NCBI GenBank assembly: GCA_033782935.1
Contig: JAWQEG010000629.1
Location: forward strand, 124,001-188,000
Reading direction: 5' to 3'
DNA: 64,000 bases
DNA from: Petrolisthes cinctipes
Lineage: Eukaryota; Arthropoda; Malacostraca; Decapoda; Porcellanidae
Shown: piece by piece, positions 11,301 to 25,200 of the stretch
How the letters are laid out: every line of letters starts with the position of its first letter
Numbering within the stretch: position 1 is the stretch's first letter
Notes under the pieces: generated by a model
The model's input: only the letters and a program-made list of their open reading frames with translations
The model's database searches: none
What the model was told of the DNA's origin: nothing
Position numbers and translations under genes: made by a program

Positions 11301-14300
11301 ACTGAAAAATAACAAGTGTCAATATGGTGACTTACTGTTGTCGAGTGTGTGGTCAATGATGGGGTGGTTGGGGGATGGTGGGTTGTCCCCTGTTACTTGT
11401 GCCCATGTGCCCACCTCATTGCCAATATCTTGCTGAAACTGACAGAGAGGGAAGGTGGAGTTTTCAAATCCACAGTAATATCCTGAGTTATTGATGACAG
11501 GGGGAGTTGCTGTGGTTGAAGGCCCAGTTGGTGGTGGCCCAGGCTCAGCAGACGCTGGTTCCACTAAAATGAAAGGGAGAAAATTTACAGTAATTATAAT
11601 TACATGATAGTACTGTAATGAAAATAGAGAAAAAATCATGCCTATTGCAACCAGTTGGTTAATACTTACAAAAGTGAAAGAAGAACACTGATTGGTTAGG
11701 TTATTAGTTTAATAACTAAGGGATGGGAGTAAATATTCTTTAGAACTGCAAATTTAATTGTAAAGTAAATAAAAACACTGTAATATCAGTAACAAGACTG
11801 TAAAAACACATGAAAACTGCTTCACCTATACAGAAAAGTAATTTCACACATTTCCATACTCATCAGAAGAGCAAGTGGGTTGTATCTTGTTGTCAGGAAT
11901 TCATTACATAACAGCTTAATTTGTTAAGAAACTAAAGAACATCATCATCAGGTGAAACAACAGTAATTGGGTTTTGAGTACATTAATTAAAATAAAAGAT
12001 TATTATCAAATTTCATAGATGAAAGCATCAGGTTATGGGATTTTACCATGAAATCGAGCATAGGTTTTTCTGATTTGACAAAGATTATGGACCAAAGTAT
12101 GATGTGTAACTTACAAGGACAGTTAAGTCTCTCTTCTAGGATAGGGTGTCTGAATGCAAGGTAACCTTCTCTGCCATCCCAAACTTCACCTTGCACAATC
12201 AACAAAAAATTCTCAGGTGGATCCTGTAAAAGATAATAAATCATAATAGTCCATTTTTATCACCAGTATACTATAGTGTTATAGAATGCATCTAGTAAAC
12301 AAAGATGTCATGAAGTGGAATATGTACCTTTCTCTGAAGATAATTAAAGATAATCTTAGTGATAATGTGTGTTCTGTCTTAACTCTTTCATTTTAGGACA
12401 TCTGCCTCCAGAAAGTGAAATATTTTGTACTTAAACACATGCTACAATATTCTTTTACTGACAAGGTAAATGTATAATCACCTTGAGTCCCGTGAAGTGA
12501 CTGGGCTGCTTTCATTTATATCATAGTATTGAGAAAGTTAGACTGCTGTCCACCCTTACATAAAGTACTGGTAATTTTGGTTGACCAGTTGGGCAGTAAC
12601 ATTACGTTGTTACAAATTAAAAGCAAGACACCAACCTTGATAGAAACTTGAGCATGGTGCCATAAGTCCATTGTAGCATCCTGAGTAACATAGAATTGCC
12701 AGAGAATTGTCTCATTAGTTTGGGTGATGTCCTGCAGCAGTAATGACAGTATTCCTCCATGATCACAACATACCTGAAACGATACATACTTATTGCATAT
12801 AGGAATAATGGATCTGTATGACTGATAATATAAAAGATATAAATTATTGTCTTTGTACTGTAATGGAACTTTATATTCAATACATTAAATTATATTACAC
12901 CATACCCAATATTGTCTTTCTTTTAGAAGCTTTACACCAATATGCAGTAATAAAGTACTTACAGAAAATGTGAAGGAAAAGCACAATGCCATATTAAACT
13001 GACTATTGCTCATCGTGGGACTACTCAGTCTGGCAGTGTTCCCAGGAGTGTGATGGGGACCAGTCTCAAACACAGCATAACGCACTGTAACCCATGACAC
13101 ACAATAGTTATCTGAATTACTTTAAAGTTAATGCTGTGATTTCATACTCACAACAATAAAGAGAGATTAAAAATTTAAAAGATTATACAGGAAAAGGAAA
13201 GATAACAAGTGGAAATACAAAATATGGAAGTATATTTCACAGGAGGGTGGTACAGTACATACCGTACTTATTGATACATTTATCTAACAATATCTAGGTT
13301 ATTTAACTGGGGAGTCATTGCCTCACTGCATATACAGTTTGACCATTTCTCCCCCTGCCCATAGTAGGAAGAAAATATGGAAGGCATGTATGAAAAGAAG
13401 ATTAATTCAAAATACCCTGATTGTAGGTGTTCTGTTTCTGACCACATGACATTACTCCCTCAAACTCCCCGTAAGGGAAGTATTGCCTGCAGTGACGTGG
13501 GCAGTACTTTAAGGGTTATGGCGTCCCTTCGGCCCCAGCCAATCCTTTTCAGTTCAACTATCTCTCCATTCCTTTTCTTTCCTTCGTACTTGCTGTCCTA
13601 CCTCTCTATCACCTCTTCCCACTGGTGAGGGCTGGTTCTATCCAGAAATGAGGAATTTGGCATCCTCTACCACACCCTGGCCTGTTCTGTCTGTCTCTCT
13701 AACTATTTCTCATTCCTTCTGGGTAGCTGACTAGATCGTCTGATTGGGTGGCACAACAAGGAAGACTGCAGACAGTGGGAATGTTGGCTCGGGGGTAAAT
13801 ACCCGTGAACCAGCAGTCCCCTCGTCTGTTGCCTTCGAAGAAACAGATCTCACTATCTCCCCGACTCCCATTTGGGGGTCCGAGCATCTGCGTGGCTTCG
13901 GTCAACCAGGCTCGGGACTGCTCGGCCAGATAGTCTGGGGAACTACAACAACAACTACTCCCTCCAACTGATACTTACCAACATATTCCTCTTCATTTAT
14001 GGGACCATTGAGGGCATGCTCGCTGGAACCATCTGACACATACCACTGAAGACCAGACTCTGCATTTATCCACAAACAGGCTGTATCATTTTCAAAATCA
14101 CACACAACTTCAGATCCCCAAGTACACACTTCATCACTCAGTGTCATGTCATCTAGCATTATCCTCGTGTCTTTGTTTGGACCAACCATTCCCCTGAACA
14201 CCACCTGCCAGGGATCATACAGCTCTTAGCAGAATAAATGTTAATCATCAAGACTTCATCTTTCCATTTTTTTTTTTTTTTTTTTGGGGGGGGGGGAGAA

Positions 14301-17300
14301 AAAGGAAAAACAAAAGAAGGATAAACTGACACACAGAGCCCAGAATAATGAACCAAATTTACATTCACTCCTAGTTTCAACTCCATGATATTCTCCATTT
14401 CTTTCTGGACAGTACAATACATACCTATCCAATCATATACTGAACAACTATATTCAGAGTTGTACGGGTAACTATGCATGAAATACTGTACTAGACTGAC
14501 CTGTTGTAGAGGATTATTGTAGGTAAAAAAACCAATCTGACCAGCTCTCCAGGTAGGCTGTGCCATCTTTACCAAATGAAGGGAACCACTCACTGCCTGG
14601 CCATGGTCTTTATGAACCGTCACTGTTGAAGGTTAAGGCAATGCTGCAGTAATATAAGTTTAGCAACAGACATATATATATACACCTCGGTCTCATATAG
14701 AACGTATTCACATAGAACGATTCTCGTATAGAACGAGCGACCAAAATATTAGCTTAAAATTATTTTATAAAACGATTGCATCCATATAGAACGGGTGGCG
14801 AAAATAAGTGAAGCAAATCCGAGGAGTTCTTATACAAAACGAGCGAAATCATAATGAACGTGTCAGGAAATTATATCACTGGTATCTGTACAGTGTGTGT
14901 GTGTGTCCCAGGAGTTCTTATACAAAACGAGCGAAATCATAATGAACGTGTCAGGAAATTATATCACTCGCGTCTGTACAGTGTGGGTGAGTGTGTGTGT
15001 GTCCCAGGAGTTCTTATATAAAACGAGCTAAATCATAATGAACGTGTCAGGAAATGATATCACTGGCGTCTGTACAGTATGGGTGAGTGTGATAACGCCA
15101 CTTCTCCAACTCCTTCCCCCTACCCAGTGTTGCCAGGTGCAAGGAAATTTCTGTTTTAGGGAATTTTGAAATCCACACAGGGAAATTATATAAAGATTGT
15201 TCAAAAGTAAACAGGGAAAGTCTTAACAGAAGAAATACCAAAAAGACTGTCAATGTTCAAGAGTAAACAGGGAATTATTGAGGCATAAAGGGAAATTCTA
15301 AAGTTGAAGTTAGGGAAATTTCGTGTTTGACTCGCTCGTTTTTAGTGATTACGAGTTAACCACCAGCTTCAACACTCAGTCATGCCAGGTGGTGCATTTA
15401 CAAAACGGAAGGCCATATCCTTCGATATAAAGAAGGAAGTTATTTCTCGGAAAGAGAAAGGAGAAGGAAACACCAGCATATGGTTAATAAAAGAAAACAA
15501 ATGATGATCACGCGCTATCTCCCCCCCCCTACCACCTCCCCCACCATCACGTGCTATCTCCCCCCCTACCACCTCCACCACCACGGATGCCGCCGACTCG
15601 TCTCACGGTCTCAGTCACATGAGTCGCCTGCGAAAACCTTAATACGAATTGTAAAATGCATTTTACATACATCCCTGTAGGATTAAGGCAAGAAAAACCT
15701 TGAAAAGTATTTTATGTTAATTTCAGGGACAATTTTGGTGACTGATCGACCAATTGTCGTTTTCCCCATAGGTTACGTGTATCACATAGAACGATTTCAC
15801 ATAGAACGATGTCTTCTATCGACCTATTGGACGTTCTATACGAGACCGAGGTGTATATATATAGATACGACAGCATATTCAATCAAACTTTAATTCTAAA
15901 AACCAGTTCTCAAAGTCAATTAAATATATAATACATCAAGAGGTGGAGAGCATAAGTACCATCCAGAGTTGCTTCCTCAGTTCCCTCCGTCCAGTAATAG
16001 AAAGTAAGGCATTTGGTTTCACCAACTGTGGATGGCAAGGAATGTAGGGAAGCTGTCACAGATTCACTCCCACCTTGTAGCATATAGACATATCCTGAAA
16101 AGCAACATATATATTGTTACTTACAAACTGTATTACCATTTCATTACAGCAGTAAGAGTTCCAATTTGTGCTTTTAATATTACAATAAAAATTAATTTCC
16201 AAAATTCACAAATTTAGGAAATATTTTTGTTCTTTTTATCAATATTGAGGAAGGTGAGGACGACAGGTATGAGGCCTGCTTAATGTCAACACCTGTGAAA
16301 TGAAGAGTGAGACAAATCTACAAACATGTCCAATTTCATTCGGAATGCTTTAGACTACTTGTATTGTACCTTGGTTGGTGTGTGTGGTGTGGTCATAACT
16401 TGGTGCCTTAGTTACGACCCAGTCACTTCCTGAGTCACTTGTCAGGCCACACGTGCTACTGTGTTCAAACGTACACTTCATCGTTCCATTTCCAAGCGAG
16501 CCAATGTTTTCTAGGGAGAAATGGGAAATGCTGAAATGTTAAAGTGTGAGGGGGAAGTAGTGGTGGAGTGGATGTTGCTTATATGCACATTGGCCTGGAG
16601 GCAGGGAGAGTTGCCAGAGGATTAGAGGAGAGCCATAATTGTGCCTTTGTATAAGGGGAAGGTATGTAAGGATGAGTGTGGTAGCTATAGGGGAATTTGC
16701 CTTCTTGGTGTATGGGAAGGTTCTTACTGAAAGACTGGTTGAAGTAAAAGGGAATAAAGTTAGTGAGGAGCAGGGAGGGTCCAGAAAGGGTAGAGGATGT
16801 GTGGACCAAATATTTGCATTAAAATCAATAGTGGAGAAATATATTGGGAAGGGTAGAAAGTTGTATGCTGCCTTCATGGACTTGAGAAGGCATATGATAG
16901 GATTGATAGGAGAGCTATGACAGAGGTGTTGAGAATTTATGGTGTTGGGGGGTCTTTGCTAAAAGGCATCAAGGCCTTTTATGCAGATGCAAAAGCATGT
17001 GCACGGGTAGAGGGTGATCTAAGCGAGAGTTTTAATATTGGTGTATAGCTGAGACAGGGGTGTGTTATGTCACCATGGCTGTTCAATATATATATGGATG
17101 GTTGTATGAAAGAGATGAAAGCCAAAGTGAATGGTCTGGGGGTGAAGTTGAGGCTGAATGAAGCAAATTGGTCCTTGGTGGCAAGTTTATTTGCGGATAA
17201 CACTGTGTTGATGGCTGAGAGTGATAGGGAGTTACAGAGAATGGTGGACGAGTTTCAGTCTGTGTATAAACGAAGGAAACTGAAGGTGAATGTTGGTAAA

Positions 17301-20300
17301 AGTAAAGTGATGATATCTGAGAGAGCAGAAACTTAAGTGATTGACTTTGCTACACCTTACAGAGTGGGAGTGCCAACTGGTACTAAGTATGAGATAACTC
17401 TGAGGGATGAGAGGATGGAGGAAGTGAAGGAGTTTAAGTACCTAGGTACAGTTCTGTGTAAACATGGAAGTATGAAAGGAGAAATTTGGGAGAGAGCAAT
17501 GAGGGGTAGACAGGTCATAGGATCACTGGGGAGGATTATGAAGGTTAGAAGTGTGAGTATGGAGGTGAAAAGGGGACTACGAAATAGTATAATCCTGCCA
17601 AGACTGACAAATGCTTCAGAGACATGGACATGGAGTAGGGCTCATCAGTCTAAAATAACTGCAGTGAAAATGAGTTACTTGAGAGGAGCATGTGGACTTT
17701 CTAGGTGGGATGGAGAGTAATGAGAGTGTGTATGAGAGATGTGGTATGAGTGAGAAGGCAATTGGTATTGAGTGTGGAGTGGTCGAGAGATTAAAGGGTA
17801 ATATACTGAGGTGATTTGGACATGTAGAGAGAATGCAAGGTGAGGAGTTTGTAAAGAAGGTGTATGGAAGTGAAGTTGTGGGACCTGGTGTGAGAGGCAG
17901 ACCTCCGGTTAGATGGCAGAACAGAGTGGAAGAGTATGTGTGGGAGAGTAATGTGAGGGGCAGAGTAAGGAGGGAGTGTTGGAACAGAGTGGAATAGTAT
18001 GTAAAGGAGAGAAACGTGAGGGGCAGAGGAGGGCTTGACCAAGTAAGGAGGGATTGTTGGAACAGGGAAAACTGGAGGCACTTCTGCCATGGCCACCCCC
18101 TCTGGGTGAGTTCCCTGAGGGAACGAGGCGTCAGAGCAATAGATAGAATGGGAAATGCAATACATTTTAACAGAACATAGTATGTGTATGGCTTGAAGTG
18201 ATGAGTACAAAAGTCCTTTAATATATTTGAATCAACCACTTCATTTTACACTCAGCCACTCATTGACGACCACCAAACAATTTCCCAAGTTTCAGTTACC
18301 GGTATTCATTACCATAAAGGTACATTTTGTAAGTAAAGTGACTTACCAGAGCATACAGAGTCAGTGATGGTGATATCATCTACCGCAATATTGGATAGAG
18401 GGTTATTTCCTTGAACACCATGGACCTCCAGGAAAACATTGGCTGCAGTATAGATGCCAAAGAATCCCTCAAGCCATCCAGCAGTCTGGTGGTGGAGGCA
18501 TCAATAGCAAATAAGGAAATGGGTCTATAACAACTGCTCTTTTCTTTTAATAATATCCATTGGAAATTTAAATATTTTTAACAGAATAATGAACAACTAT
18601 ATACCAGCTACTTTTTATTACCAATCTGTATTATTTCTAATACTGTACTACTTGTATTCATTTTTCTGCAACAACATTTAACTATTTCTGATTCTGTTAC
18701 AGTACTTTTATTACCATACTACAATACTGTCCTTATCAAATTACATTTAAATTTTTCCTGCCATACCTGGAATCCAGTCCTGGTCCAGATGGTTTTGTTG
18801 GCACCGTTGAGTTCCTTCATGACAATAGACAGTGTACCCACGTCTGAACCATCCATGTGGTACCACAAACGCACACACAAGTTCTGGTACACATATACAT
18901 ACATAATCTCGTGGTAATTTTCACAATCCCTATAGTTGTTATTATATTCCAGCTGTTAGTACATATCCACAGTTGATATAAAAAAAGTATAAAGTACAAA
19001 CAATCTGCCTCAAAAACAATAGGAAAGGAACAGGGTAATATTAATATTTTCCCTCCCTACAACTTATATTTTTCATTACAAGAGAATTTTCAACCAACTT
19101 ACTTGTATTGTAGATGCTTGGATTTCAGGACTGACGAGAATTGCAATACCCTCTTCATGATTTGGATGAGGAGTTAAGCTAATGAAATATCCATCTCCTG
19201 AAATTACATTGTACAATATCTATTAAGGAAACAGTAATCCTGTATTCTAATATAGGCCTACATAACAAACCTTTATCACAAACTAGTATCATATGGCAAT
19301 GTGTGTTCATTTTCCCTAAAATTTCTTATATTTAAAAGAAATTCCTTATCAGCCACAAAAAAAACATGTAATTCATACTCAAAATTTTAGGGGATACTGG
19401 TATTTTTTATTGGTGAATTAGGTCTCTGATTCCTCCAAACTATGCCATGAAACAGACATCTGTTTTCTGGTATAGTTTGGAGGAAAAAGTAGCCTTCCAA
19501 TTTACCAACAAGAGAATCTCCCCTTAACAAAACTGTAGTAAATGAACTAAATTGGTATGAGTTACCAGTAGTGTGATCAGCCAGAGGTCCAACACTGTGG
19601 GTCTGTGTGATGCCATTTCGAAGGTTCCACACCACGTCAACTGAATCACTTCGCCATGAACAAAAGTCTGCATTGGAGAAGTCACATGATGCTCCAATAG
19701 ATGGCGGTCCTAGAGGAGGAATAGATAGGAATTAAATAAATAAATCTTTAACGGAATAATTTTCATATGTTACACAAAACTCCCATCATCAATGTAAAAT
19801 AATAAAAGGCAGGTGGTAGTGCGAGATATGGCAACAGTGAATGTACAGCTATACAGCCAGATTATTAGTGCCAAAATACAGTAAGGTTTATAGTGTCAAA
19901 AATACAGTAACGGTAATACAGTAAAATTATTAATGTAAAAATTACCAGCTGTCGTAATAGTGGTGGAGGTGGCAGTGTCAGGAGTGGCATCGGGTGGAGT
20001 GATGGGACAAGGGGATCGAGCATCCACTACAACATCATCTATGAACACCATTCCATTGTTATGGCCCAAAGACCATGAACCACTTTGTCGTACAGCCTCA
20101 AAGTATATCTGGAAATTTCAAGTGAATAATGCTACTGTTGTGAAGCAATGGTTAAGAATTGCATTATTATGTTTACTAATATCATCCTAAAGAACATGAA
20201 CCACTTTGTTCTACAACTTCAGAGTATATCTGAAAATTACTGTTATGAAACAATGGTTAAGAATTCCTCATAAATCTTCACCATTATTATCATTATGAGG

Positions 20301-22215
20301 CAGAGTTGGACACATGATTACTCCCAGTGTATTCTAGGATCCCATAATTTATTAAGCACCAGAGCTTGTCTGCTAGAAGACACTGAAAAAACTAACTGAA
20401 ACTATGGAGACAGGTCTGGTTTCCCTATCATGAAAATTACAGCTAATGATACAGTAACACCAACATCCTTACCTGCAAACTATCCACAGTATAACGAGGT
20501 ATTGGAAACTGTCCCATACTCCAGTTGCCCACAGCACTGTCAGGAAGCTTCCAGAGTATGTCTTCAAAGTGGGTTCCCGGGAAGGAAGGTCCTGGGGTCA
20601 CTATGGCCTCTAGTGATGCTGGTGCACCTTCTGCCTTCTTGAACCTGAAAACAAGAACATTTTTTAAGTACATCATGTGATCAAAATCTACCTGTTATAG
20701 ATGCTTAGTGCTCTATATACATCTCTTTGGATTTGTACTGTATAAAGGACAGACAGACAAACAAACTAGTTGAAACACACTATGTAATCTCAAGATAATC
20801 TATATTAAAAAAATTACTTACACTGAATTGATTATCAATCATTACTTTAAATTAATCCTTCAATAATAAGGGGGTTCTCCGTGACACTTCAAATTGCTTG
20901 GTTTTTTTTTTACTTACCGTATTAACATTCTGATTTAAGACCTAACCAATCTCTATGGGTCACTTGAAATAACTTACATTTTTTGAAAGACAGGAGTATA
21001 TCTCTCCTCAAGAACATTATCTCGTTGTAATTATAAGAAAAATACAAAGGTGTAAGTAGTTGTTTGAGGGCTTCGAATATAAATAATACAGTTATCTTAC
21101 CAGAATTCAACACAATTCATGTCAGGCTTCAAAACAGGTGAGGTGAGGATGGCCCTCATGCCAACCAAGTCACTTGTTGGTGTGACAAACATTAGGTGTG
21201 AAGGGGTGAGTGGTCCCCCAGTCTCACCATAGTATAACTTGCCAAACACCCAGTTCAAGTTGCCAGTATTACTCCACCCACATGTGTCAACCTCAAATTC
21301 ACAGTTTCCTGCAGAAATACATGTCACTTCATTTATTCTTGCTATGTACAGGAATATCAACTATCAAAGTAAATACATAAAAAATTAAGGATAAAAGCAA
21401 ACAAATTCATAAACTTTTTCATATTATATGATACTTACCATGCACAGGACAGTTAAGTCTATTGTCCACACTGATGTCATCAATAGCCAGATACCCAAAG
21501 GCGTATTGTGGAACAAGTATTTCAAAGATAACACGACCTCGCCTGTCGTAGGAACTCAAATCAGCAGAACCCAATAGCCACTGTTCTCCACCTTCCACTG
21601 TCAACCATAAACGTATTCATTACTAAAGAGTGGAGGGATATAAAAGAGTGATGTATAGCAGTCATTAAAAGAAGCTGTTAAGATGAAAAAGTATTCATAG
21701 TGGACAGGATAATTTATGCAACAACAATTACATGAACACCCAGTAGATAAATATCTATAACTAATACACACTGGATTCAACTAAAAATATTTAACAAAAA
21801 CTTGACAACAGCTGATATTGGACTGGTGTACTTGTGCTATTCATATAAAACATTATATGGTTGAACATTTGTGAGGTTCATCAGTGATGATACATTAACT
21901 ACATGTATACAAATAAGATTATAACATCTCCTTGAGTATGGTAAATGCACTTCAATAATCTGGCATATAATGAAATTTTTAATTTACCTTCTAATAGGAA
22001 AACTATATCCCGTGAGTCACTGAGAACAACTCTGAAGACGACGGTCTCTTCAACGTCAAGTTCATACCAGAATGTGAGGCAGGTGGAATCAGAATTAACA
22101 AGTGGACCATCCATAGAGGCAGTATCACCACCACTCTCTACTCTACTGAAGTCTGCCACTACATAATGTCCTGTAACATGTCATATCCAAATGGTAAAGT
22201 ATGTGTAGGCATGTG

Positions 22216-22271
<56 letters not shown>

Positions 22272-25200
22272 CATTGCCATAGTGATGGTGGGTTCAATAC
22301 ACATCTTATAACCTTTCTATAAACAAATCAGGAATCATTTATATTATATACATATTGGTGTATGTGAAATAGTAATGTTTGGAGTTTTGTCCTGCACAGG
22401 TTAAGTACAGTATGATCCACAATAGTCAGTCCTTTTGGACAAGAAAAATTTTAATTTTGTTAATTTGAAACTTGTTTGACAATGCCTACCTTACTCATCC
22501 TTGACTTTGGAAGAGTAAAGACAGCAATATACATACAATAATCTATACCAACCACACGTAAGAGTAAAGTGAGATAGTCGACTCACCAAAGTCGGAACGC
22601 CAAGTGTGGTCTTCACCAGCATAGTGTGGTACTCCCATATTGTCAGTTGTTGACACACGGTAGAAATTGAAGCCCTGTGGCTGCTCAGGCTCATACCCTG
22701 AGAAACAGAATTGATCTTTAAACAACAGCTGATGACAGTTTAATTTTCTTTTGACAAAATCCATTTTTTTATTACCTGTTCATAATGTCATGGTTCCCTC
22801 ATTTCATTAAAAAGCTTCTGCAAATGATGTGTCCAACAGATGTGTACAAGAAAAAGATGTGTCTGATAAAGTGAAAACAAACAAATATTCCAGAAGAAAA
22901 ATAACCTTGGCAGTTAATGTCTTGGTCTCCTTGGTAGTCAAAGTCACATGTGCCGGCTTTGACAGGACAGTTCCCAGATGTGATGGCGATGTCATCAACC
23001 AAGATTATGGAATCCTTCCCTTCAATTTCTACTTCCCATTCCAGCTGTCAGATGAAGAGAAGAAAACTAGAGTACATACAGTAAATAAACCTTCATTATA
23101 TGCTGTACTGGGGTTATGAGGGTGAAATGTTCCATGTGTAATGAATCTATGTATGAAAAGGTTTGGATTGAATTCAATATATCAGACTATTATGCAAGTT
23201 TGTATAATCAGTGTATTAGTGAACCACAACCCTGTGTACACTAGGAGAGGAACAGCTTGTGAACATTCAGTATCCATGTATGAAACTGTATACTATTCAC
23301 GGTAACCATAGGTAACAAAAGTTTGAAGTCAAAGATGGCTAGCAAAATACATGAGATGATAACCAAAAAGCATACTGTATTGAGGAAGCTTACAAGTGGG
23401 ATCAAACATAGATGAAACATGCATATATTTGTGCTATATGAATAATTTCCTAGTCAATCATAAGCTACAGAATAACCAACTATGTCCACAAACTCCTTAC
23501 CTGATAAGAGGAATCAGCCATCAACTCAATGGAGGTGGAGGTCCAGGCCAGTCGGGTGGTGACCTTCCTCTTCCATATGACACTAGAGTTGTAACGTAGT
23601 CGCAATATGCCAGGTTCACTGCCTATCAACTGGTACCTAATGAAAAGTAAAGAAAAATTGGCAATATATCTCTTTTTTTGTCCAGTTAAATCATTTGAAA
23701 CACACACATTGTCCCACAGTTGTTATTCACCATTACAATTTGGGTATAATCCATATACAGTGCTCCCCCCAAGTAGACGGGGGTTATGTACCAAGTAGGC
23801 GCCGTGTACTTTGAAATCGTCTACTTGGAATTGATAAATAAAGGGTAAAAAATAGGTTCAGTACTGGCGATTCCAAAAACTATCCCTTCTTGACCATTAT
23901 AATATGTACACTCGACCCCAGATTCTTTCTCTAGTGAATTAGTTCTAAACTTGAGCCAAAGGTATAGAAAATGTATGTTTTTAAAGGTTGTTCATTCTAA
24001 AAGGGTAGGCCTAAAAGCACGAGTGTAGTGAGTGAAGAGTGAGGGTGATAGTTGACAAGTTCAGTTATCACCAATAATCCATGAGTTTCTACTCATACAA
24101 ATATATTTCCTTAGTTTATATTTATTATTCTTTGTCACTTTCTCTTACACTCACTTGCACTTTTCACCATATCAAATGTCTGTACTGGGATATGTGCTGA
24201 AAGTATGAAAAATACCCGTTTAGAGAAGTTGTTCACTATAAAGGGGTTGGCTTATCACGAGTGTATCAAGCGAGCGTGTGGGTGAAAAGTTGTTCACTAT
24301 AAAGGGGTTAGGCTTATTGCGAGTGTAACTAGGGAGCGGGAGGGTGAAAGCTGTTCACTATAAAGGGGGTAGGCTTATCATGAGTATAACAAGCGAGTGT
24401 GAGAGTGAAAGTGGAATGGTCAGTTCAGTTACCACCAAAACTCATTGAATTTTCAATCGTGCACACACATTCCTTAGTTTGTATTTATTAAATTGGGTAA
24501 CTTTCTCTTAAAATCACTTCCACTGAATATTGACTTGCGCATAGGTACGCCTACTTTTGAAAAACCGTATACTTTTGGTATTTTGGTCTCAAATAATTTC
24601 TCCGCCTACTTGGAAATCGTCTAGTTAATGACGCCTACTTGGAGGGAGCACTGTACTGATCCAGGCTGGTTGGCAAAAGCACCGTTTTTTGCTGAATTAA
24701 AATAGTTTGTAGGAATCAGTTGCTCTAGATTTACTCACACTGTACTATCCCCTTAACCTGAACCGTTGACTCACTTGAATGAAAGACACTGTACACCAAG
24801 TTGGTCCATCAGTGGTGTGGTGATGACGCCCTTCTCTCCCTGATTGTGTTCTGCGGCGTCCACCAGGAGGTACCCACCAGCAGGAAGGTCAAACTCACCC
24901 TCAGAGTGCTCTCGTTCCCAGTCAAAGTTATCAGTAGTTACCTGACTCATTGTGCACATGTCTATTTCAAAGTCACAGTAGTAGAGGTCCCCATCTGCAA
25001 GAAATATACAATATAAGAAATAAATAATACAAAATAAATCAGTGTAAAAAAATCCCATTCCTCTCTTTCTACACAAATTAATTATCATAATTACATAAAA
25101 CAAATTCTAACATACACAATGAAATCATTTATATCCTAAAAATGGAACAGGTACAGTAAAAATCCCTTAATCCGGAGGTCTATACCTCGGTATGCTCGCT

